64,000 nucleotides of DNA from Pseudoleptotrichia goodfellowii (lineage in GTDB: Bacteria; Fusobacteriota; Fusobacteriia; Fusobacteriales; Leptotrichiaceae): contig NZ_AP019822.1 in the NCBI RefSeq assembly GCF_007990505.1, forward strand, positions 1,364,001 to 1,428,000. Direction: 5' to 3'. Positions within the stretch are counted from its first letter, which is position 1. Each line of letters begins with the position of its first letter. A model generated the notes under the pieces. That model ran no database searches. It worked only from the letters and a program-made list of their open reading frames with translations, and was not told the DNA's origin. The translations under genes and the position numbers were made by a program. Shown here piece after piece: positions 33,990 to 42,410 of the stretch.

Positions 33990-34757
33990 TCAAACTCCTT
34001 TTCTTAAAAATTTTTCAACTATTTTCAGTTGAAAAGAAATCGGAAGCACTCTCATTATATATGAAAAAATTTTATTTCCGAAACCTATAACAGTAAATCT
34101 TTTTTTCATGTCAAAAGCCTGCATTATAGCTTTTGCAACCTTTGAAACTTTCATTTCGTATTTTTTCCACGAAGAAAATTTTTCTCTTGTATCTTTTTCA
34201 AAAAAATCAGTATTTACAGGTCCAGGACATACACTTAATACTCTTATATTATTATTTTTCATGCTTATTTCCTTATCCAAAGCCAAAGAATAATAAAGAA
34301 GCGAAACTTTGGACACACTGTACACGTTAAGATAAGGATTTGGATATAACGAGGCTGTAGAACATACGTTTATTATTGTTCCGTATTTTTTAACCATAAA
34401 CTTTTTTATAAAAATTTTACTTAAAATCATCGGAGCAACAAAGTTTACATTAATCATTCTTTTTTCATCTTCCAAAGATAGACTTTCATAATCTCCCATT
34501 TTTCCTGTTCCTGCACAATTTATAAGTACATCCGCATCATAATTTCCTATTATTTTTTCAATATTCTCGGTATTATTTAAGTCATATTGAATTACAGTGG
34601 AGTTAATCTCATATTTACTTAAAATCTCTTTTTGAACATCCTCCAGTTTTTCCAATGTTCTTCCACATAAAAGTAAATCATACTTTCTTTCTGCAAATAA
34701 ATTTGCAAGTTCTTTTCCTATTCCCGATCCGGCTCCTGTAATGAGTACTGTAGACAT
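33990..34757 (-). CDS. Classical short-chain dehydrogenase/reductase
   Basis: This 255 aa NAD(P)-dependent oxidoreductase has the cofactor loop TGAGSGIG (7-14), the NCAG motif (80-83), Ser133/136 and the catalytic pair Tyr146-x-x-x-Lys150 in YSVSK. The C-terminal end (IMRVLPISFQLKIVEKFLRKG) is hydrophobic and may touch the membrane, as in lipid-modifying SDRs. It is the first gene of the overlapping eight-gene set. It follows the uracil-glycosylase-like gene by 12 bases, so the operon may begin even earlier. Confidence 0.88.
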   Translation of the reverse strand: MSTVLITGAGSGIGKELANLFAERKYDLLLCGRTLEKLEDVQKEILSKYEINSTVIQYDLNNTENIEKIIGNYDADVLINCAGTGKMGDYESLSLEDEKRMINVNFVAPMILSKIFIKKFMVKKYGTIINVCSTASLYPNPYLNVYSVSKVSLLYYSLALDKEISMKNNNIRVLSVCPGPVNTDFFEKDTREKFSSWKKYEMKVSKVAKAIMQAFDMKKRFTVIGFGNKIFSYIMRVLPISFQLKIVEKFLRKGV

Positions 34758-34769
34758 AAAATCTCCTTT

Positions 34770-36449
34770 TTAAAAAAGTCTTCCTGTATTTTCAGTATCT
34801 TCTACGACTTTTTCAGGTTTTATTTCAAATCCTGTCCAGTTTATAATATTTTTTGTTTTTTCAAAAGATTTTCCGTTCATAAAATCTTTTTCATTGGATA
34901 GATTTCCCGATATAGCAGGATGATTGTGCTTTATAATTTCCCCCGACAATATATTTTTTTCAAATATTTCGGCGTCTTTTCCCCATAAGAAATACACTAT
35001 ATTGGGATTTTTTGCGGAAATATATTCGAGCAAATCCCTTGTGAAAGGGTCCCAGAATTTATGATGCTCTCCCGCTTTCCCGACAATCGTTGTAAGAGCG
35101 GCACTGACAAGAAGAACTCCTTGCTCTTTCCATGATTTTATAAGTTTGTTGGGCGGCAATATCAAAAACTTTTTATTTTCGATTTCTTCTCTGATTTTAC
35201 TTATATCTTCAGATTTTCCCGTGTAAGTTTTGTAAATTAACTTAACTATATTTTTCAGTGATGTATTTATTTCAGGATCATCCCACGAAGATTTATTTAC
35301 TTCAAAAGAAAGTCCTGTTGCTACTCCTTCCTGAAAATAAGGATCTTTTCCTATCAGACACACTTTTCTCGAAGAAATCGAATCGGAAAATACTTTAAAT
35401 ATGTTTTCTCTTGATGGAGTATAGTTTATCTTTTTTATATCCATTTCTTTTATAAAATTATCTATTTTTATAACTCTGTCCAACGTAAAAAAATCATAAT
35501 AATCACTATGAATATTATATTCTTCCAAAAACTTTTCTCTTAACGGTGTATTTTTACTGTCATTTTCTTCATCGATAATTTTTAAAGTTACTATTTTATT
35601 ATCTGCACTTAAAATAAAAATCTGATCTTCAATATAACATATTTTTATAATTTCATTTTTAAAAACACTTTGTGTTTTCAATATTTTAAATTCCCAATCG
35701 GTTATAATCAAATCACCGTTTCCCGTACCGATAAAATAATTTCCGTTATTCTTCTCAATATATGTTATTCTCGAATCAGCTATTTTTATGGAATTATACA
35801 GCTCTTTTTCGAGTATATTCCATATTTCTATTTCTCCTGTTGCAGTTCCCGCAATATACTCCAAGTCGGAAATTTTTGCATATATATGATTATTTTCGGT
35901 TTTTATTTCAAATATTTTTTCAAGTTTACTGTCAAAAATGTTGATTATATTTGTCTGGCTGTGAAGCTCTCTGTATTTTAAAATAACATTTTCACCGCTC
36001 GTAAATAATTTATAATTTCCCCTTTGTCTGCTTTCTTTCTCAGAAATTTCAGCTTGATTAAGTTCCAAGCTGTTCGAATCATAAGAATACAATATATCAT
36101 TTTCAATATAAATTATTTTTCCGCCTGTTGTAAAATTTATAAACTCTATTAATTTTTCCGAATCAAAAACAGGTTCAACTATTTTTTTCTTTGAACTGTC
36201 GCATTTATAAACTTTTCCCGTTCCGGTAGAAACAAAAAATGTACTTGAAACAAATAACTGATTCTTCTCTTTAATATATTTTATTATTTCACAATTCTTA
36301 ACTTTTCCGCTTATTTCTTTTTCTATTTTACCATTTTTGAAAAATACAAGTTTTTCTCCTGTCATGATTATCCGTTCATTTACAGGATCTACTCCGAAAT
36401 CTTTTATTCCGCTTCTATGATATATACTGTCTTCTAAAATTATATTCAT
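34770..36449 (-). CDS. Beta-propeller-like domain fused to a divergent uracil-DNA-glycosylase domain
   Basis: The first about 300 residues of this 559 aa protein are beta-rich with WD-like repeats, for example YIAGTATGEIEIWNI and YFIGTGNGDLIITDW. Residues about 305-545 are a family-1 uracil-DNA glycosylase. The water-activating loop reads GKDPYFQEGVATGLSF, so catalytic Asp369 and Tyr371 are kept, but the usual His after Tyr is Phe372. The uracil-specificity Asn in LLLN is replaced by Ser449 (LLVSAAL). The Leu-loop motif is HNHPAIS, with His510 kept. The changes suggest an altered base preference or a non-enzymatic role. It sits between cspA and the lipid operon with the same direction. Confidence 0.82.
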   Translation of the reverse strand: MNIILEDSIYHRSGIKDFGVDPVNERIIMTGEKLVFFKNGKIEKEISGKVKNCEIIKYIKEKNQLFVSSTFFVSTGTGKVYKCDSSKKKIVEPVFDSEKLIEFINFTTGGKIIYIENDILYSYDSNSLELNQAEISEKESRQRGNYKLFTSGENVILKYRELHSQTNIINIFDSKLEKIFEIKTENNHIYAKISDLEYIAGTATGEIEIWNILEKELYNSIKIADSRITYIEKNNGNYFIGTGNGDLIITDWEFKILKTQSVFKNEIIKICYIEDQIFILSADNKIVTLKIIDEENDSKNTPLREKFLEEYNIHSDYYDFFTLDRVIKIDNFIKEMDIKKINYTPSRENIFKVFSDSISSRKVCLIGKDPYFQEGVATGLSFEVNKSSWDDPEINTSLKNIVKLIYKTYTGKSEDISKIREEIENKKFLILPPNKLIKSWKEQGVLLVSAALTTIVGKAGEHHKFWDPFTRDLLEYISAKNPNIVYFLWGKDAEIFEKNILSGEIIKHNHPAISGNLSNEKDFMNGKSFEKTKNIINWTGFEIKPEKVVEDTENTGRLF

Positions 36450-36537
36450 TACTTTTACTACCTCATTTCCTATACCTTTTAATAGATTTATATACTGTTC
36501 AATATCTTAGTAAATTTTGCTTATTTATATAGAAAAG

Positions 36538-36572
36538 AAAACTTCCGATTTGTTCAACAAAAAAGAAGTTTT
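36538..36572 (-). repeat. Inverted repeat in the leader of the glycosylase-lipid operon
   Basis: AAAACTTC (36538-36545) and GAAGTTTT (36565-36572) form an 8-bp stem. On the minus strand it is followed by TTTTCTTTTC, so it may act as a leader terminator or attenuator. A TTGACA (plus 36597-36602) lies just upstream of it, but no clear -10 is at the right distance. Confidence 0.4.
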
Positions 36573-36650
36573 ACATAAAAAGTATACAAAATATATTGTC
36601 AAAAAGCAATAAGAATTTTAACTCTTCAAAAATTTCTGAATTATTTATTC

Positions 36651-36681
36651 AAAAAAAAGGAGCAATCTTAAAGATCACTCC
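36651..36681 (-). terminator. Rho-independent terminator of cspA
   Basis: On the minus strand GGAG-T-GATCTT and its partner ending in GCTCC (plus 36659-36681) form a hairpin followed by eight T (36651-36658). Confidence 0.8.
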
Positions 36682-36710
36682 TACTCTTAATTCTGACATT
36701 TAATTAATTA

Positions 36711-36908
36711 CTATTGAGAAACTACGTTTGTTGCTTGAGGTCCTTTTGGCCCTTCTTCTACATCAAAACTTACTTCTTCACCTTCATTAACTGATTTGAA
36801 TCCTTCTTTATTGATTTTAGAGAAATGCAAGAAATAATCATTTCCGTCTTCTCCTGAAATAAATCCGAATCCTTTTTTGTCGTTAAACCATTTTACTTTA
36901 CCTAACAA
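36711..36908 (-). CDS. Cold-shock protein (CspA family)
   Basis: This 65 aa single cold-shock domain binds single-stranded RNA/DNA. The RNP motifs KGFGFIS and DYFLHFS are present, as is the typical ending [11 protein letters not shown]. The frame is open from 36938, but TTG at 36908 gives the standard first residues MLGKVKWFN and sits seven bases after a perfect AGGAGG. The true start is therefore a TTG. A long, AT-rich leader of about 85 bases lies between the promoter at 37000-37005 and the start, as is common for cold-inducible csp genes. Confidence 0.93.
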   Translation of the reverse strand: MLGKVKWFNDKKGFGFISGEDGNDYFLHFSKINKEGFKSVNEGEEVSFDVEEGPKGPQATNVVSQ

Positions 36909-36997
36909 AGTACTACCTCCTAAAAATTTACACCTCAAACAACCTTGTTACAAACTACATTTATATATTTTGTTACACTTGCTTTTGGTTTCTATAG

Positions 36998-37028
36998 TTA
37001 TTATACCACATTTTTTCAGAATTGGAAG
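36998..37028 (-). promoter_or_regulatory. Promoter of cspA (extended -10)
   Basis: On the minus strand TGGTATAAT places TATAAT at plus 37000-37005. A weak TTCCAA lies about 16 bases upstream. It is the best signal in the otherwise gene-free 36909-37317 interval, which also holds the lysC promoter. Confidence 0.6.
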
Positions 37029-37186
37029 TCTTTTTTTGATTTATATTTATTTTATATCAATATTATGCTTTTTGTTTATTCTTTTTAATCCCTTAAAAAA
37101 CAAGTGTTTTCATCTTATCATTAATAGTATATATAATAGATTGAAAAATTTATATAATCATTAATGAAATAATATTCGTTTTAATA

Positions 37187-37215
37187 TTGAATTAAGTATT
37201 AAAATAGTATATTAT
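37187..37215 (+). promoter_or_regulatory. Promoter of lysC-hom
   Basis: TTGAAT (37187-37192), a 17-base spacer, and TATTAT (37210-37215). The leader to the lysC ATG would be about 95 bases. It contains AGGTTCCTAAAATAACCT, a small hairpin, but no lysine-riboswitch fold that I can see. Confidence 0.55.
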
Positions 37216-37317
37216 AGTATAGAATAAATTTTTAAAGGTAATAGGTTCCTAAAATAACCTAAATTTTAAAAAAGGAGAGAGATAATAACTTATTTTAAGT
37301 GTTATACGATGTGAAAT

Positions 37318-38541
37318 ATGGCGTTAATTATTCAAAAATATGGGGGAACTTCCGTTGCTGATGCCGAAAGAGTAAAAGAAGTTGCTAAAAGAGTTTTAAG
37401 ATACAAGAAAGAGGGGCATGACGTAATAGTTGTAGTATCTGCACCTGCAGGAACTACCGATTCGCTTATAAAAAGGGCATATGAAATTTCGGACACTCCG
37501 AATAAAAGAGAACTTGATATGCTTTTAACTTCGGGAGAACAGATTTCTATAGCTTCTCTTGCTATAGCCGTCGAAGCTTTAGGAGGAAAAGCCGTTTCAT
37601 TAAATGCTTTTCAGGTAAAATTCAAAACAACCGAAGATCACACAAAAGCTGAAATACTTGATATTGACACGGAACTTATAGAAGAAAAACTTTCCGAAGG
37701 AAATGTTGTTGTTTTTGCAGGCTTCCAGGGAATCACGGAAAACAACGATATTACTACTTTAGGACGGGGCGGTTCGGACACCACTGCTGTTGCTTTGGGG
37801 GCAGCTTTAAATGCCGATGAAGTAGAGATTTATACAGATGTTGACGGAGTTTATACTGCCGATCCGAGAGTAGTAAAAAGCCCTAAAAAACTGGAATTTA
37901 TTTCTTATCAGGAAATGCTCGAATTGGCAGTTTCAGGTGCCAAGGTACTTCATCCGAGATCTGTGGAAATTGCTGCGAGATACGGTATAAATATACATTT
38001 AAGATCATCTTTTGATGATTCTACGGGGACAATAGTAACTGATGAAAAAAAAGGAGAAAATTCAATGGAAGAAGTAAAAATAGTAGGAGTTACATCATCG
38101 AAAAACGAAGGAAAAATAACATTAATGGGAGTACCCGATAAACCGGGAATAGCTGCAAAAGTATTTTCAACACTGGCAAAATCCAAAATAAATACAGATA
38201 TAATACTTCAAAGCTCAAGCATAAACAAAGAGTTCAACAATATTTCGTTTACCGTTAAAACTGAAGACTTTAAAGAAGCTCTTAATGTATCCGAAAAACT
38301 TAAAGATGAACTTGGAGCTCAAGGTGTTATTCATGAAGAAAAAATCGCAAAAGTTTCTGTTATAGGAATAGGGCTCAAAACTCACTATGAAACTACTGCA
38401 GAAATATTCGATACTCTTGCTGAAAACGGTATAAATATAGATATGATTTCATGTTCTGAAATCAACGTATCATGTATTATAAAAGAAGATGACATTGAAA
38501 AAGCTGTAAAAGCTTTGCATCAAAAATTTATTGAAGTATAA
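37318..38541 (+). CDS. lysC: Aspartate kinase
   Basis: This enzyme catalyses the first step of the aspartate pathway (threonine, methionine, lysine/DAP). The kinase domain begins with IQKYGGTSVAD and contains GRGGSDTTAVAL and the ATP-site segment DVDGVYTADPR. Two C-terminal ACT domains (about 265-405) with NTDIILQSSS and ISCSEINVSCII allow allosteric control. At 407 aa it is a typical monofunctional class enzyme. The frame is closed by TGA six bases before the ATG, so the start is fixed. The only strong SD (AAAAGGAGAG) lies about 40 bases upstream, which is unusual. hom follows 12 bases downstream. Confidence 0.95.
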   Translation: MALIIQKYGGTSVADAERVKEVAKRVLRYKKEGHDVIVVVSAPAGTTDSLIKRAYEISDTPNKRELDMLLTSGEQISIASLAIAVEALGGKAVSLNAFQVKFKTTEDHTKAEILDIDTELIEEKLSEGNVVVFAGFQGITENNDITTLGRGGSDTTAVALGAALNADEVEIYTDVDGVYTADPRVVKSPKKLEFISYQEMLELAVSGAKVLHPRSVEIAARYGINIHLRSSFDDSTGTIVTDEKKGENSMEEVKIVGVTSSKNEGKITLMGVPDKPGIAAKVFSTLAKSKINTDIILQSSSINKEFNNISFTVKTEDFKEALNVSEKLKDELGAQGVIHEEKIAKVSVIGIGLKTHYETTAEIFDTLAENGINIDMISCSEINVSCIIKEDDIEKAVKALHQKFIEV

Positions 38542-38553
38542 AAGGAGGTTTAT

Positions 38554-39753
38554 ATGAAAATAGGAATTATAGGTCTTGGAACAGTCGGAGAGGGAGTTTT
38601 GAAAGTTCTTACGACTGAAGGAAAAAGTATTTTTGAAAAGTCGACTATGGACATCGAAGTAAAATACGCATGCGATTTGAATATTAACAGAGAATTTTCT
38701 TTTGATTTCGATAAATCAATTCTCATTGATGATTACAAGAAAATTATAAATGATGATGAAATTGAGATTGTTGTGGAGCTTATCGGAGGAGAAACAATTG
38801 CTAAAAATATTATTATTGAAGCATTCAGGGCTAAAAAGAGTGTAGTTACTGCAAATAAAGCTCTCGTTGCCAAGCATGGTGTGGAATTATTCCAGATAGC
38901 TAAAGAAAATAAAGTTTCTTTCTTATTTGAAGCTGCTGTAGGAGGAGGAATTCCTATTGTAACTCCTCTCATGGAAAGCCTTGTAGCCAATACAGTGACT
39001 GAGATAAGAGGTATAATGAACGGTACTTCAAATTACATACTTACTAAAATGAAAGAGGAAAAATTATCTTTTGCCGAAGCATTATCTCTGGCTTCTGCCA
39101 AAGGATATGCCGAAGCTGATCCGACTTATGATGTTGACGGAATTGATGCAGGACATAAAATCAATATTTTGGCTTCACTTGCTTATGGAGGTTCGATTAA
39201 ATTTAAGGATATGCAGCTTTCAGGAATCAGAGATATTAATTCTATTGATATTTTTGCTGCAAATCAAATGAATCATACTATAAAACTCATTGCTCAATCA
39301 AAACTTCTTTCGGAAAATTCCGTACAGATTTCAGTAGAGCCGACACTTGTACAAAATTCTGAAATTTTAGCAAAAGTTGATGATGTGTACAATGCTATCG
39401 AAACAATAGGTTCTTATACAGGAAGAACATTATTCTACGGAAAAGGGGCCGGAATGGATCCTACAGCTTCCGCTGTTGTTTCTGATATAGTAAAAATTGC
39501 CGCAAGAATACATATAGAATCGGATTATTTCTTTAACTCTACTAAGATATTTGATGTTGTTGATATTAATACTATAAAAAATTCTTATTATATAAGAGTT
39601 TCATCGGATTTTGATATTGAGAAATCTCCATTTGAAATATATAATGAAATAGACAGCTTTTATATTATAATTGCTGATGATATTTCAAGAAATGATATAA
39701 ATGAGTATTTGAAAAATGCACAGGAAAAATTGATTTTAAAAATTATGAGATAA
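38554..39753 (+). CDS. hom: Homoserine dehydrogenase
   Basis: This enzyme reduces aspartate semialdehyde to homoserine, the branch toward threonine and methionine. The NAD(P) loop GLGTVGEG (7-14), VTANKALVAKHG, the substrate motif GIMNGTSNYIL and KGYAEADPTYDVDGIDAGHK with the catalytic Asp/Lys are all present. The C-terminal about 75 residues (YYIRVSSDFDI...) form a shortened ACT-like domain. The protein has 399 aa. AAAGGAGG precedes the ATG, and lysC is directly upstream, so they are one operon ending at the terminator 39761-39792. Confidence 0.95.
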   Translation: MKIGIIGLGTVGEGVLKVLTTEGKSIFEKSTMDIEVKYACDLNINREFSFDFDKSILIDDYKKIINDDEIEIVVELIGGETIAKNIIIEAFRAKKSVVTANKALVAKHGVELFQIAKENKVSFLFEAAVGGGIPIVTPLMESLVANTVTEIRGIMNGTSNYILTKMKEEKLSFAEALSLASAKGYAEADPTYDVDGIDAGHKINILASLAYGGSIKFKDMQLSGIRDINSIDIFAANQMNHTIKLIAQSKLLSENSVQISVEPTLVQNSEILAKVDDVYNAIETIGSYTGRTLFYGKGAGMDPTASAVVSDIVKIAARIHIESDYFFNSTKIFDVVDINTIKNSYYIRVSSDFDIEKSPFEIYNEIDSFYIIIADDISRNDINEYLKNAQEKLILKIMR

Positions 39754-39760
39754 AAAATAT

Positions 39761-39792
39761 TGTGAGGATTTACTGTCCTCACATTTTTTATT
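39761..39792 (+). terminator. Rho-independent terminator of lysC-hom
   Basis: TGTGAGGA (39761-39768) pairs with TCCTCACA (39776-39783), followed by six T. Confidence 0.85.
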
Positions 39793-39873
39793 CCTAAGGA
39801 AAGTAAATTTAAATTTAATGATTAAATAAATGATTAGAAATCAAATTCAATGATATGTTTTGCAAATTATATA

Positions 39874-39892
39874 AGAGGCGTAAGCCTCTTTA
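39874..39892 (+). terminator. Second hairpin downstream of hom
   Basis: AGAGGC (39874-39879), loop GTAA, GCCTCT (39884-39889), then TTATT. It may be a back-up terminator or belong to the transposon edge. Confidence 0.5.
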
Positions 39893-39928
39893 TTATCTTT
39901 TTATCAAAAAAAATGTATGACAAAATAT

Positions 39929-39941
39929 CCAACATAGTTGG
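39929..39941. repeat. Small palindrome beside the IS91-family remnant
   Basis: CCAAC-ATA-GTTGG can form a 5-bp hairpin. It lies about 100 bases beyond the 3' end of the transposase remnant, where IS91-type elements carry a terminal hairpin. The element boundary is not proven. The rest of 39790-40040 shows no gene. Confidence 0.3.
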
Positions 39942-40041
39942 ATTAAAAAGATTTAATAATATCTTTTAGGTTTGGGATATAAATAATGATAAAATTCCCA
40001 TACAATCATTCTAATGTTACATATAGGACAATAGAAAGGAT

Positions 40042-41190
40042 TTATACCGAAAGTTTTAAATGTTTGTCTTTGATAAAAGAAAATTTATTAGGGACAATAT
40101 TCTTCTTAAAAGGAATAACAGCTCTTTTTAGCTTATTGGAAATATGTCTTGCATATAGTCCATATCTATTAACCATTTTAAAATTTTTAGGAGGTACATG
40201 GATTAAAATTTGGGAAATAAATTTTTGAATAGGCATAGTAATAAATGTTTTTGTTTATCATTAGCTAAATCATTGTAAAAGAAAGTAACTTCATTGTCAG
40301 TAATATCAGTAATTTTATACTCAGCAATAGGAGAACGTGCAAGATATCGACCTAAGTATTTGATAATACCTTTGGTGTTATTGACATCACCGCTTCTGAC
40401 ATTAAAAAGAATCTTGCATTTTGACTATATAGCTTATTGACAGTAATTTTAGCTAATCTTTTAATTTTTTGATTAGGATAGTTCCCTTAGAAATAATATC
40501 AAGGACGTGATATTTCCATTGAGCTGCAATAGTATCAACATTAAAGTATTCAAGTTTTTTAAAATCAAAATTTTTATTAAATCCTCCGAGAGAAACGATA
40601 GCGTGAATATGAGGATTCCATTTTAAATCACGCCCGAAAGTATGAATAACAGAAATAAGACCATAATGAAGAATATCAGAATCAGTGAAGTAAAATTTAG
40701 AAGATTTGGAAATTTTATTAATTCTTTTATTCTTTTTAGAAGTATTATGGAAGTGAAATTTAAAGATATCATTAACAGCGACAGAAAGCTTAGAAAGGAG
40801 ATTTCTATCATAGAAGAAGAACATTCTGCATATTTTTGGAATAGTAAAAAGAACATGTCTGTGAGGAATGTTTAGAATATGTTTATGAATATTATCAGTC
40901 CAAAGTTGAGAATATTTGTAACCGCAAGAAGGACAGAGTCTGGATTTACAGGAAAGAGGAAAATTGTGAGTAATAGGGCATTTAGGGCATTTGAAAGAAA
41001 CGAAGCCTTTGGATAAATCTCTACAAGCAAGAAATTTAGAGATAGAAGATTTAATATATTGTAGATGTATAGGATTAAGATAATTTTTCTTGCAAAAGTT
41101 TAAAGAATTTAGTACAATATTTTTATTACTGAAGATATCTTTCAGTTTATTTTGTATAAAGTGTTTACTAGTCATAAATACAGTATACAA
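40042..41190 (-). pseudogene. Broken IS91-family (HUH/Y2) transposase
   Basis: The 5' part (40453-41190) encodes a zinc-ribbon N-terminus (KCPKCPITH, CKSRLCPSCG) and the HUH motif WNPHIHAIVS, which define the IS91/IS801 family of rolling-circle transposases. It then hits a stop. The missing C-terminal half is still readable in other frames. KYLGRYLARSPIAEY, with the two catalytic tyrosines, is at about 40320-40370. The family ending HVPPKNFKMVNRYGLYARH is in the frame of 40042-40236. At least two frameshifts separate these pieces, so the gene is dead. It lies between hom and rplT, and a strong hairpin (41198-41217) stands just upstream. Confidence 0.85.
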
Positions 41191-41197
41191 AAAAATC

Positions 41198-41224
41198 AGC
41201 CGAATTTCAATTCGGCTTTTTTTA
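41198..41224. terminator. Bidirectional hairpin at the upstream edge of the transposase remnant
   Basis: AGCCGAA (41198-41204) pairs with TTCGGCT (41211-41217). T runs lie on both strands, so it would stop transcription either way and may mark the transposon edge. Confidence 0.65.
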
Positions 41225-41225
41225 T

Positions 41226-41255
41226 AATAAAAAGGCTCCTCAGTTGTTGAAGAGC
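41226..41255 (-). terminator. Terminator of the infC-rpmI-rplT operon
   Basis: On the minus strand GCTCTTCA (plus 41248-41255) pairs with TGAGGAGC (plus 41235-41242), followed by CTTTTTATT. Confidence 0.75.
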
Positions 41256-41272
41256 ATCTTTTATATAAATAA

Positions 41273-41617
41273 CTATTTTACTTTTTCTACTAATTTTGCA
41301 AAATCTGCAGGATTATTTAAAGCCAAATCAGCCAATACTTTTCTGTCTAATTCGATTCCCGCTTTTTTCAATCCGTTCATAAATTTAGAATAAGAAATTC
41401 CATTTAATCTTGCTGCAGCATTTATTCTTATTATCCACAATTCTCTCATTTTTCTTTTCTTCTGTTTTCTATGCTCTGTTGCGTAAGCCATTGCTTTTTT
41501 AACAGCTTCATTCGCTTTTTTAAAGTTTGTTTTTACGGATCCTCTATATCCTTTTGCTTCTTTTAATACTTTTTTATGTCTTTTTCTTCTTACTATTCCT
41601 GTTTTTACTCTTGGCAT
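41273..41617 (-). CDS. rplT: Ribosomal protein L20
   Basis: This is a 50S subunit assembly protein (114 aa). The sequence [24 protein letters not shown] and [23 protein letters not shown] are standard L20 segments. The start has AAGGAGGAAAG. It is the last gene of infC-rpmI-rplT, 30 bases after rpmI. In Firmicutes and gamma-proteobacteria L20 binds the operon mRNA and represses it. Confidence 0.97.
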   Translation of the reverse strand: MPRVKTGIVRRKRHKKVLKEAKGYRGSVKTNFKKANEAVKKAMAYATEHRKQKKRKMRELWIIRINAAARLNGISYSKFMNGLKKAGIELDRKVLADLALNNPADFAKLVEKVK

Positions 41618-41647
41618 TTTCTTTCCTCCTTATACTTTTTAGGTCGA

Positions 41648-41854
41648 TTATCTTCCTTCTTGTCCTGCTAATAATTTCTTGATTCTTCTTTCTGCACCTT
41701 TAGGAACAATTGCATCCTGTCCCAATCTTTTCTTTCTTTTATGTGTTTTCTTAGTCAATATGTGACTTTTTCCCGAATGTTTAATAACAAGTTTTCCGCT
41801 TCCTGTTACTTTAACTCTTTTTTTTGTTCCTCTGTGTGTTTTCATTTTTGGCAT
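41648..41854 (-). CDS. rpmI: Ribosomal protein L35
   Basis: This is a 68 aa basic protein of the large subunit. The opening MPKMKTHRGTKKRVKVTGSGKL and the run ILTKKTHKRKKRLGQ are diagnostic for L35. AAGGAGGAAAG lies before the ATG. It lies 17 bases after infC and is co-transcribed with infC and rplT. Confidence 0.97.
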   Translation of the reverse strand: MPKMKTHRGTKKRVKVTGSGKLVIKHSGKSHILTKKTHKRKKRLGQDAIVPKGAERRIKKLLAGQEGR

Positions 41855-41871
41855 TTTCTTTCCTCCTTATT

Positions 41872-42396
41872 TTACTTTTTAGGTGATAACATAATGAATT
41901 TTTGTAACTGCTCTTTCCCGTATTTTTTTTCTACAGTTGCAGTTTCTTCAAAATGACTTGCAAACTCATCCAAGACTTTAATAGCAGATTCAGCATGCAT
42001 TTTTTCTCTTCCGCTTAATCTCAAGCTTACTTTCACCTTATACTCTTTTGCTATGAATTTTTCAATTTGAGATATTTTTGTTTCTTTATCATGTTCATCA
42101 ATATGAGGTTTTATTCTTAACTCTTTGATTACAACATTTTTTTGTTTCTTTTTGTTTTCTTTTTCCTTTTTAGTTTTCTCATACTTGAATTTTCCATAGT
42201 CCATAATTTTGCATACAGGCGGTGTTGCATTGGGAGAGATTTCAACAAGTTCCAATCCTTTTTCATTGGCAAGAGCTATAGCTTCATTAACCGATAAAAT
42301 TCCGAACTGTTCACCGTCTTCTCCTATTACTCTTATTTCTCTCGCTCTGATTCTCTCATTCATTCTTGGTTCGTCAGATTTATTAGTTCCTTTTAT
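41872..42396 (-). CDS. infC: Translation initiation factor IF-3, apparent AUA start
   Basis: IF-3 controls start-codon selection on the 30S subunit. The N-domain (RMNERIRAREIRVIGEDGEQFGI) and the C-domain (VSLRLSGREKMHAESAIKVLDEF) are complete (174 aa). No ATG lies near the expected start. The first in-frame initiator, GTG at 42405, is part of the SD itself (AGGAGGTG at 42403-42410). The codon at the ideal distance, eight bases from AGGAGG, is ATA at 42394-42396. infC genes are known for rare AUU/AUA-class starts used in autoregulation, so I place the start at 42396. Confidence 0.85.
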   Translation of the reverse strand: MKGTNKSDEPRMNERIRAREIRVIGEDGEQFGILSVNEAIALANEKGLELVEISPNATPPVCKIMDYGKFKYEKTKKEKENKKKQKNVVIKELRIKPHIDEHDKETKISQIEKFIAKEYKVKVSLRLSGREKMHAESAIKVLDEFASHFEETATVEKKYGKEQLQKFIMLSPKK

Positions 42397-42410
42397 AAAG
42401 AACACCTCCT

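Noticed and set aside
37216-37317. Lysine riboswitch upstream of lysC
   Set aside because: The leader is only about 100 bases, and I see no multi-stem lysine-aptamer features.
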